Assembly: GCA_032615215.1 (NCBI GenBank)
Contig: CP128433.1
Location: forward strand, 4,014,501-4,078,500
DNA length: 64,000 bases
DNA from: Microbulbifer sp. MKSA007
GTDB taxonomy: Bacteria; Pseudomonadota; Gammaproteobacteria; Pseudomonadales; Cellvibrionaceae
Direction: 5' to 3'
The position numbers were made by a program, and so were the translations under genes. This document shows, in pieces, positions 1 to 6,619 of this stretch (its first letter is position 1; the number at the start of each line of letters is the position of its first letter). The notes beneath the pieces were generated by a model, which saw only the letters and a list, made by a program, of their open reading frames with translations, was not told the origin of the DNA and searched no databases.

Positions 1-31
1 TATTGAGTAAGAGTTGAACAGAGCCACCGCC

Positions 32-244
32 ATGTATGTATGTATTTGTAAGGGCATAACTGACCGCCAGATTAAAGAGGCGATCTATGATGGCTCCACT
101 TCGGTGAAGGCGTTAAGACGCCAGCTGGGCGTTTCTTCTCAATGTGGACGCTGTGCCGAGCAGACCAAGGAGATCATTGATGAGACCATGAGCGGTGGGA
201 TGGTATCCTCTGCCAACAACGGCCTCTTCTACTCCGCCAGCTGA
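32..244 (+). CDS. bfd: Bacterioferritin-associated ferredoxin
   Basis: Small [2Fe-2S] protein of 70 residues. In the Bfd family it docks on bacterioferritin and passes electrons to the heme so that stored ferric iron is released. The four cluster cysteines have the Bfd spacing: a C-x-C pair near the N-terminus (VCICKG) and a C-x2-C pair about 30 residues later (QCGRCAEQ). I start at the ATG at 32 because family members begin MYVC; an upstream in-frame ATG at 14 adds six residues with no homology. The bfr gene lies 2.2 kb downstream, separated by a decayed bfd copy and a DUF2254 gene. The identification is secure. Confidence 0.93.
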   Translation: MYVCICKGITDRQIKEAIYDGSTSVKALRRQLGVSSQCGRCAEQTKEIIDETMSGGMVSSANNGLFYSAS

Positions 245-504
245 TTTTGGCTTTTGACCTGCGATCGTGTCCCTGGCGATCGCCTCCCCTCTTCTTATAT
301 CTCAGCTTTCACTCAACACCTGCTAGTTATGTCAAGCTCCTTCCTTTAACGGCTTAGCGCGGTTCAACTGAAATTCAAAAACGGTGCCGCAGTTTCCCTG
401 CTACGCACAAAAACGATTGTATTTAGATATAGCAACATTCCTAATCCATACATTTTTGTACCGCCCACTGACAACAACAAGTGCAGTGAACTGAACCAGA
501 AATA

Positions 505-704
505 TGTATTTGTAAGTGCTTAGCAAACCGCCAGATCAAAGAGATAATCTATGATGGCGCTATCTCGGTAAGGGCCTTGGGGCACCAGTTGGCGGTCTCA
601 TCCCTGTGTGGGAGGCCGAATAAACAAATTAGCTTATCGAATAGACCATGAACGGGAGTATGGTCTACTCAGCTAACTACCGCCGATTCTACTTCACCAG
701 CTGA
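505..704 (+). pseudogene. Decayed second copy of bfd
   Basis: This stretch aligns over its whole length with the intact bfd at 32-244. Frame one reads CICKCLANRQIKEIIYDG, and later ISVRALGHQLAVSSLCG, against the functional copy's CICKGITDRQIKEAIYDG. No start codon lies in the correct frame (ATG at 504 meets TAA at once). The second C-x2-C pair is destroyed (CGRC became CGRP), and a frameshift near 645 moves the tail, which still reads MNGSMVYSANYRRFYFTS and ends at the equivalent TGA, into another frame. It is a tandem duplicate that has lost function, not a divergent working paralogue. Confidence 0.85.
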
Positions 705-813
705 CCCCGAATCCCGGCTACCATAATCTATAACCACTAAGTTACCTTCCCGAATGCTCCCTCTAAAGCTCATAGGCTAAGCTGATAGCACGCTGGCGTG
801 CCTTTCTCCATCT

Positions 814-2133
814 ATGAAGCAGTATCTTATACACCTCTATGAACGCCTCCACTCCAGTTTCTGGAGCGTCCCGCTGATTATGATCCTAGCGGCGCTAGCG
901 CTCTGCGCCTTTACCGTTCACCTGGACACAGCGCTTCCTGCTCCTCCCCTTTTATTCCGGGGCAGTTTGCAATGGTTTAGTTTGGGTAATACCGAAAATG
1001 CTCGAGCCCTTTTGTCAGTCATTGCTGGCTCCACTATCACGGTAGCCGGAACGGTATTCTCAATAACAATGGTTGCCCTCTCCCTCGCCTCTAATCAATT
1101 CGGCCCCCATTTGATCAGAAATTTTATCCGGGACCGAGCGACCCAGATATCCCTCGGGATTTTCCTGGCGACCTATGTCTATGCCATTGTCACTATGCGT
1201 TCGATTGGCACAGCGGAAAACGAAATAGCTAGCTATGGCATTAGCGTGCTCACGGCTTTGGTACTGACTTTAATCAGTGTTATCTACCTTATTTACTTTA
1301 TTCACAATGTCGCACAGTCAATTCAGGTCGATAACATTACCCACCGTATTAATCTCGAGTTTCAGCAGGCGATAGAGCGTGAATATCCAGATTGCCATGA
1401 ATCTACGAACAAAAAAGTATTCGATGCTAAACGCCTGGACCTCGGCTCAAGTTGGATCGACATCCCCACCCCAAAGGGCGGTTATGTCCAATTTATCGAT
1501 AAGCAAAGAATTACTCGCACAACCCAGAAATTCCAGTGCTGCCTAAAGCTGAACTGCCACCCGGGAAGCTACCTGCATCACTGGGAGATGATCGGCCAGG
1601 TTTATCCGGCAAATAACCCAGAAAGAATAATTCCTGCAATTCAGTCTGCAATACAGATCGGCACCCAGCCAACGGCAGAACAAGATGTGGTCTTTTCTAT
1701 CCAGCAGCTTTCACAAATTGCTGTGCGAGCTTTATCTCCAGGCATTAATGACCCATTTACTGCTTATTCCTGCGTTGATCGCCTGATTGAGGGGCTTGGT
1801 ACTGTATTATATCGACCTGAGCCCGCAAATTGTTTTACCGACTCATCGGGGGAATTGCGAATAATTTGCAGTAAGCTTGAGTTTTCTCAACTGCTCCAAG
1901 CTTCTCTCGACGAAATTGTCGAACACGGCAGATCAAGTAGTGTATTTATGTGCCATTTACTCAACGCACTAGAAACACTTGTTGAGGTTTGCCATAGGAA
2001 AACAGATAAACAGGCATTAAAGGACTATTTAAAGCGCCTGAATGACGACAACTCAGTTTTTATAAAAAGCAAAATCGATCAACAAATCATTAATGACAAA
2101 TTAGTTTTTATTAGAGAAAAACTAAAAAGCTGA
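814..2133 (+). CDS. DUF2254 family membrane protein
   Basis: Predicted inner-membrane protein of 439 residues in the DUF2254 family. Four hydrophobic segments lie in the first half, at about residues 18-36, 63-88, 105-122 and 138-163, followed by a soluble C-terminal half. The family hallmark VAGTVFSITMVALSLASNQFGP follows the second segment as two adjoining stretches, and ALSPGINDPFTA lies in the soluble part. No biochemical role is established for the family. The upstream start region has only a weak ribosome binding site. The gene stands alone between the bfd remnant and the bfr leader, and I see no reason to link it to iron handling other than proximity. Confidence 0.8.
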   Translation: MKQYLIHLYERLHSSFWSVPLIMILAALALCAFTVHLDTALPAPPLLFRGSLQWFSLGNTENARALLSVIAGSTITVAGTVFSITMVALSLASNQFGPHLIRNFIRDRATQISLGIFLATYVYAIVTMRSIGTAENEIASYGISVLTALVLTLISVIYLIYFIHNVAQSIQVDNITHRINLEFQQAIEREYPDCHESTNKKVFDAKRLDLGSSWIDIPTPKGGYVQFIDKQRITRTTQKFQCCLKLNCHPGSYLHHWEMIGQVYPANNPERIIPAIQSAIQIGTQPTAEQDVVFSIQQLSQIAVRALSPGINDPFTAYSCVDRLIEGLGTVLYRPEPANCFTDSSGELRIICSKLEFSQLLQASLDEIVEHGRSSSVFMCHLLNALETLVEVCHRKTDKQALKDYLKRLNDDNSVFIKSKIDQQIINDKLVFIREKLKS

Positions 2134-2154
2134 AATATTGCCCTACAACCTAAA

Positions 2155-2169
2155 TGAGAATTATTTTCG
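2155..2169. promoter_or_regulatory. Candidate Fur box upstream of bfr
   Basis: TGAGAATTATTTTCG matches the 7-1-7 Fur consensus TGATAATNATTATCA at 12 of 14 defined positions. It sits about 270 bases before bfr and directly after the DUF2254 stop codon. Fur control of bacterioferritin and Bfd genes is common, which supports the call, but the distance to bfr is long and no -10/-35 pair was assigned. Confidence 0.45.
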
Positions 2170-2323
2170 TTGCCATTTTCGGCTAAATTTGCGTTAAAAC
2201 CCTTGTTTTTCCTGCATTCCGCAAGAAAAATTTTTTCTTGACTTGCCGCAAATCGCAACGCAAACTCAGCCCCGATTGCAGCTGAAACCCTAAAATAAAA
2301 TTAGGTAAATCAGGCAGCCGCAG

Positions 2324-2384
2324 ACTTTAGTGACTAATAAACTTTAGTAACTAAAAATATCAACTAATCTCTAGCGACTAACAA
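2324..2384 (+). repeat. Three 17-base direct repeats in the bfr leader
   Basis: ACTTTAGTGACTAATAA at 2324-2340 is followed without a gap by ACTTTAGTAACTAAAAA at 2341-2357 (two differences). A weaker third unit, TCTCTAGCGACTAACAA, lies at 2368-2384 (13 of 17 the same as the first). The array ends 54 bases before the bfr start codon, so it lies in the promoter or 5' untranslated region. Its role is unknown; protein-binding iterons or simple local duplication are both possible. Confidence 0.6.
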
Positions 2385-2438
2385 ATAGGAACTCTCTGCA
2401 AACCTTATTGAGTTGGCAGGGCTTCAGGAGCACAGGCT

Positions 2439-2930
2439 ATGAAAGGCGACCCCAAGGTAATTGAGCATTTAAATAAAGTACTGGGTAATGAACTGGTAGC
2501 TATTAACCAGTATTTCCTACACGCCCGCATGTACGACAATTGGGGTTTAAAAGAGCTGGGCAAACAGGAATATCACGAATCCATTGATGAAATGAAGCAC
2601 GCCGATTGGCTGATCGAGCGCATTCTTTTCCTCGAAGGTATTCCCAACCTGCAGCACCTGGGCAAACTTCTGATCGGCGAAAATACCGAAGAGATGCTCA
2701 AGTGCGACCTGAAAATTGAATCCAAGGCCATTCCCGACTTGCGTGAAGCCATCGCCTATTGCGAGTCCGTTCGGGATTACGGCAGTCGTGAATTGCTGGA
2801 GAAAATCCTCGAGTCTGAGGAAGAGCATGTAGATTGGCTGGAAACCCAGCTGGAGCTGATCGACAAAGTTGGCATTCAAAACTACCTGCAAACTCAAATG
2901 GAAACTGCAGCCGGCCACTCTGGCAAGTAG
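2439..2930 (+). CDS. bfr: Bacterioferritin
   Basis: Heme-containing 24-mer iron storage protein that oxidises ferrous iron and stores the mineral core in the cytoplasm. The 163 residues keep all ferroxidase ligands at the E. coli numbering: Glu18, Glu51, His54, Glu94, Glu127 and His130, plus the heme ligand Met52 at the subunit interface. It is therefore a catalytic heme-binding Bfr and not a degenerate subunit. A good ribosome binding site (CAGGAG) precedes the ATG. A Fur-like box and a repeat array lie upstream and a strong terminator follows, so the gene is probably transcribed alone. The partner ferredoxin is encoded at 32-244. Confidence 0.96.
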   Translation: MKGDPKVIEHLNKVLGNELVAINQYFLHARMYDNWGLKELGKQEYHESIDEMKHADWLIERILFLEGIPNLQHLGKLLIGENTEEMLKCDLKIESKAIPDLREAIAYCESVRDYGSRELLEKILESEEEHVDWLETQLELIDKVGIQNYLQTQMETAAGHSGK

Positions 2931-2951
2931 TTTAAGTCCTCTCACAGGCAT

Positions 2952-2983
2952 AAAAAAACCGCAGCTTCCGCTGCGGTTTTTTT
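2952..2983 (+). terminator. Intrinsic terminator after bfr
   Basis: The perfect 8-base stem ACCGCAGC/GCTGCGGT with a TTCC loop is followed by a run of T. A-rich bases on the 5' side let it work in both directions, so it may also end grxD transcription from the other strand. Confidence 0.9.
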
Positions 2984-3040
2984 GTTTCTACAGTATGCCT
3001 ACCATCTATAGCAGCAGACATATTGGAGCAAAAGCGGAAA

Positions 3041-3373
3041 TTAATCCTCGCCTTCGCTCTCCGCTGATGCCTCATCAATCAAGGTTTTCAGCTCACCGTT
3101 CTCATGCATTTCCATAATGATGTCACAGCCACCGATCAGCTCGCCCTTAACCCACAGCTGGGGGAAGGTCGGCCAGTTCGCATACTTAGGCAGCTCAGCG
3201 CGGATGTCCGGGTTAGCCAGAATATCAACGTAGGCAAAGCGCTTACCGCAAGCCATCATCGCCTGGGAGGCCCGCATGGAAAAGCCGCACTGGGGGGCAT
3301 TAGGGCTACCTTTCATATAAAGCAGAATGGTGTTATCAGCGATCTGCTGCTTGATGTTCTCCAGTGTATCCAT
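3041..3373 (-). CDS. grxD: Monothiol glutaredoxin, Grx4 type
   Basis: Glutaredoxin of 110 residues with the monothiol active-site motif CGFS at residues 29-32. Grx4 proteins bind a bridging [2Fe-2S] cluster with glutathione and deliver or sense iron-sulfur clusters, often with BolA partners; they are poor thiol reductases. The conserved YMKGSP, WPTFPQLW and GGCDI elements are all present. It faces bfr tail to tail across a bidirectional terminator, and its acidic C-terminal tail (ASAESEGED) is normal for the family. Confidence 0.94.
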   Translation of the reverse strand: MDTLENIKQQIADNTILLYMKGSPNAPQCGFSMRASQAMMACGKRFAYVDILANPDIRAELPKYANWPTFPQLWVKGELIGGCDIIMEMHENGELKTLIDEASAESEGED

Positions 3374-3690
3374 AAGCGTGAAAAACCTCAGGTGGTCGAA
3401 GCAAAAAGTAAGTGTACAGGCACCATACCATCATCTGATATAGCGCACCGGCATCCATTGTACCCCAGTGGGGCCGGCAATAAGTACACCATCCCCTCGA
3501 TGAAAGCAAAAACCGCAGATCTACAACACCGGATACCATGTTGAAAATTCAGCCAGCCAGATAGCACACAGCTTATAAAGGCTGTGTTACCATTGCTCCA
3601 ATCGATATAAAGTGCAGATTAAAAAGCTTAAACAGAATTTTCTGCGGAAAATAAACAATCTAAATAGTCAATATTTAAGGAGATGCCCCG
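3374..3690. other. Intergenic region between grxD and argD
   Basis: About 317 bases hold the divergent promoters of grxD and argD. I see no convincing ArgR box, structured RNA or gene here. Short open frames on both strands have no ribosome binding site and no recognisable protein sequence. Confidence 0.5.
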
Positions 3691-4875
3691 GTGGCCACCC
3701 CGACACTCATGCAAAACTATGGCGATCGAACCCTCACACTGGTGCGGGGTGAAGGCAATTATGTATGGGATGATCAGGGCCGACGATACCTGGATGCAAT
3801 CTCTGGAATCGCCGTCTGCGGCCTTGGCCACTGCCACCCCAAAGTGACCCTGGCCCTGCACGAGCAGATTCGGACCCTGTTACATGTATCCAATCTCTAC
3901 AATATCCCTGCGCAGGAGAAACTGGCAGACAAGCTGGTACAGCTATCCGGTATGGACAATGTGTTTTTCTCCAATTCTGGAGCTGAGGCCAATGAAGCAG
4001 CGATTAAATTAGCCCGGCGGCTAGGCAATAGCCGCAACATTGAAACCCCTCAAATCCTGGTAATGGAAAGCGCTTTCCACGGCCGCACCCTGGCTACCCT
4101 GACAGCAACCGGCAATGAAAAAATCCAAGAGGGCTTCGGCCCTCTGCCCGAGGGTTTTTTGCGTGTGCCGTTTAACGATACCGCAGCCATCGAAAAGCTC
4201 GCAGGTGAGCGCAACGATATTGTCGCAGTGCTGGTTGAGCCGGTTCAGGGAGAGGGCGGTGTACGCGTGCCCACTTCCAACTACCTGGGACAATTGCGCG
4301 AAATCTGCGATCAACATAACTGGCTCCTGATGCTGGATGAAGTGCAAACCGGAAACGGCCGCAGCGGCAAAATGTTTGCCTACCAGCATGCGGACATATT
4401 GCCCGACGTGGTGACCACTGCCAAAGGACTGGGTAACGGTGTCCCCATCGGAGCCTGCCTGGCCAGGGGAGTTGCCGCACAATTATTTTCTGCGGGCACC
4501 CACGGCTCCACTTTTGGCGGCAACCCTCTAGCCTGCAGTGCCGCACTGGCTGTAATCGATACGCTGGAAAGTGAATGGCTGTTAGAGCGCGCCGAGGCAT
4601 TGGGGCAACGCCTGCAGCACCAACTCAAACAGCAGTTATCCGATTGCGACCAGGTCAAAGAGGTGCGGGGCTTGGGGCTGATGATCGGAATAGAATTGCA
4701 GCAGCCCTGTGCCAAACTGGTGGACATAGCCCGCGAGCGCGGATTGCTGATAAATGTTACCGCCGGCAATGTAGTGCGCCTGCTCCCCCCACTCACACTC
4801 AGCGACGACGAGTGCCATCAATTGGCAAACGATGTCAGCTCACTGATTCACCAGTTTGCACTGCAAGCAGTCTGA
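3691..4875 (+). CDS. argD: Acetylornithine aminotransferase
   Basis: PLP-dependent class III aminotransferase that converts N-acetylglutamate semialdehyde to N-acetylornithine, and often succinyldiaminopimelate in lysine synthesis. Visible landmarks are the SNSGAEANEAAIKLAR cofactor region, LDEVQTGNGRSGKMFA, and the lysine that binds PLP in TTAKGLGNG. Length is 394 residues, normal for ArgD. The start is a GTG at 3691 preceded by AAGGAG at good spacing. It is followed after 22 bases by argF, so the two form an arginine operon covering two consecutive steps around ornithine. Confidence 0.95.
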   Translation: MATPTLMQNYGDRTLTLVRGEGNYVWDDQGRRYLDAISGIAVCGLGHCHPKVTLALHEQIRTLLHVSNLYNIPAQEKLADKLVQLSGMDNVFFSNSGAEANEAAIKLARRLGNSRNIETPQILVMESAFHGRTLATLTATGNEKIQEGFGPLPEGFLRVPFNDTAAIEKLAGERNDIVAVLVEPVQGEGGVRVPTSNYLGQLREICDQHNWLLMLDEVQTGNGRSGKMFAYQHADILPDVVTTAKGLGNGVPIGACLARGVAAQLFSAGTHGSTFGGNPLACSAALAVIDTLESEWLLERAEALGQRLQHQLKQQLSDCDQVKEVRGLGLMIGIELQQPCAKLVDIARERGLLINVTAGNVVRLLPPLTLSDDECHQLANDVSSLIHQFALQAV

Positions 4876-4897
4876 TGCAAAAAAAGGAGAACAGCTT

Positions 4898-5812
4898 ATG
4901 GCGATCAGACATTTTCTCACCCTGACAGACTTGTCTTCGGAAGAGCTCAAGCAAATTATTGAGCGCGCGATCGAACTCAAAACACTGCGCACTCAAGGAA
5001 TAAATACTGACCTTTTTCGCGGCAAAGTGCTGGGGATGATTTTTGAAAAATCCTCTACTCGTACCCGCGTTTCATTTGAGGCCGGTATGGCACAGATGGG
5101 AGGCAGCGCCCTCTTCCTGTCTCCCCGCGATACTCAGTTAGGCCGCGGGGAGCCCGTTGAAGACAGCGCCCGAGTAATTTCCAGCATGGTGGATATGGTG
5201 ATGATTCGCACCTTTGGCCACCAGGTACTGGAGCGCTTCTCAGAATATTCAAAGGTACCGGTGATTAATGCCCTCTCCGACAGCTACCACCCCTGCCAGC
5301 TGCTCGCAGATATCCAAACCTTTGTGGAGCACCGCGGCAGCCCTGAGGGCAAGGTGGTCGCCTGGGTCGGCGATGGCAACAATATGTGCCACTCCTATAT
5401 TAATGCTGCCCGCCTGTGCAATTTTGAGCTGCGTATAGCCTGCCCGCCCGGCTACGAGCCCAACGCCAATATCCTCGCTTCGGCAAGTGATCGGGTCACC
5501 GTAGTACACGATCCGGTGGAGGCTGTTAAAGGGGCCGATTGGGTGGCCACCGATGTGTGGGCTTCCATGGGACAGGAAACTGAACAACAGATCCGCCTGA
5601 AAGCCTTCGAGAGCTTCCTGGTGGACCATGAGCTGATGGGCCACGCCAATAGCGATGCCATCTTTATGCACTGCTTGCCCGCCCACCGTGGAGAGGAAGT
5701 GAGTGCCGAACTTTTAGAGGATGGCAATATCTCGGTGGTATGGGATGAGGCTGAAAACCGCCTTCACGCGCAAAAAGCCCTGATGGAATTCCTCCAAGAC
5801 CACAGTCGATAA
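4898..5812 (+). CDS. argF: Ornithine carbamoyltransferase
   Basis: Makes citrulline from ornithine and carbamoyl phosphate in the cytoplasm. All family signatures are visible: the carbamoyl phosphate motif SSTRTR, the HPCQLLAD motif and the ornithine/catalytic motif HCLPAHRG. The product is 304 residues. I choose the ATG at 4898 because an AAAGGAG site sits just before it; a longer frame from 4856 would overlap the argD stop and add unrelated residues. It is co-transcribed with argD. Confidence 0.96.
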   Translation: MAIRHFLTLTDLSSEELKQIIERAIELKTLRTQGINTDLFRGKVLGMIFEKSSTRTRVSFEAGMAQMGGSALFLSPRDTQLGRGEPVEDSARVISSMVDMVMIRTFGHQVLERFSEYSKVPVINALSDSYHPCQLLADIQTFVEHRGSPEGKVVAWVGDGNNMCHSYINAARLCNFELRIACPPGYEPNANILASASDRVTVVHDPVEAVKGADWVATDVWASMGQETEQQIRLKAFESFLVDHELMGHANSDAIFMHCLPAHRGEEVSAELLEDGNISVVWDEAENRLHAQKALMEFLQDHSR

Positions 5813-5820
5813 ACCCTAAT

Positions 5821-5850
5821 AGGGTACAGCCACTCCTGCGGTTGTACCCT
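5821..5850 (+). terminator. Stem-loop after argF
   Basis: An 11-base stem (AGGGTACAGCC/GGTTGTACCCT, one G-U pair) lies eight bases after the argF stop. There is no T run after it, so it may stabilise the 3' end or need Rho instead of being a simple intrinsic terminator. Confidence 0.5.
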
Positions 5851-6209
5851 GCTACCTGTACTCACTCCCCTGCGCCTCTCCTCCCGACAACGTATAAAAG
5901 ATGCGATTGGCGACAAAAAATCCAAGAGATCACTAAATTTAGCAATCGGCGCCAACGACTAATTTACAGCCAGCCAAGATGTCAGAATTAAATAAGCGTC
6001 AGTAAATTGAGCAATTGAGTACCACTTTGCTCAAAGAGCAGCCATTTGCAAATGGTTATTGCCGTTGTTAATTTACAGCGCTCTAGCTATTAAAAAAAAT
6101 TGTAAGACACTGTACCCAGCGTTCTTTCCCGGCACCCACTCCTTTGCAGCCCAGGGCTGGCGGGCTCTGCCGCGAAAGTGGCTACTGACTCAGCACCTCT
6201 ACCCACAAT

Positions 6210-6218
6210 TTATCCACA
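6210..6218 (+). promoter_or_regulatory. Perfect DnaA box upstream of nrdA
   Basis: TTATCCACA matches the high-affinity DnaA consensus exactly. It is about 400 bases before nrdA. DnaA regulates nrdAB in E. coli through boxes near the promoter, so the position is meaningful, but a nine-base match alone can arise by chance. Confidence 0.5.
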
Positions 6219-6287
6219 AACAACTACATAGTTATTCGCCTTGAACTGACCCGCCTACCGCATTATCTTGTAGCGCACTCGAGGCCG

Positions 6288-6338
6288 ACCCCCTATATAT
6301 TGGGGTAGAGGCTCAAGAGCACCCCCATTATGTGGGGC
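6288..6338. promoter_or_regulatory. Pair of NrdR boxes upstream of nrdA
   Basis: Two 16-base palindromes, CCCCTATATATTGGGG at 6290-6305 and CCCCCATTATGTGGGG at 6322-6337, have starts exactly 32 bases apart, which is three helical turns. This is the usual arrangement of NrdR repressor sites before ribonucleotide reductase genes. The sequence also resembles the NrdR consensus (ACA)CTATATATTG(TGT) in its core. They lie about 280 bases before nrdA, so a promoter in this area with a long leader is expected. Confidence 0.72.
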
Positions 6339-6503
6339 AAATTCCGGCGCACCACCACACTTTTTGGCGGTGGGCGTCAGGCGCTGCTTTTTTCAAAGCA
6401 GAATCAGAGGTAAGCGGGCGGAATGGAATTTCCGCCACAGGCAGCAGCTGGCAAACCTTTTCAGATAGCCGGTGACAAGCCGCCTGTTTCCAGTGTCCAC
6501 AGC

Positions 6504-6512
6504 TGTGGATAA
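6504..6512 (-). promoter_or_regulatory. Second perfect DnaA box upstream of nrdA
   Basis: TGTGGATAA is the reverse complement of the DnaA consensus TTATCCACA. Together with the box at 6210 it brackets the NrdR pair, about 110 bases before the nrdA start codon. Confidence 0.5.
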
Positions 6513-6619
6513 ACACTGGCAAAGCGAAGGACACGCTCCGCCATGCCACACAGTCATGTGGCCGCCGTTCTTTTGAACGCACGCGGACAGACAACAGAAC
6601 AAACCTTTCGGAGATTTAC

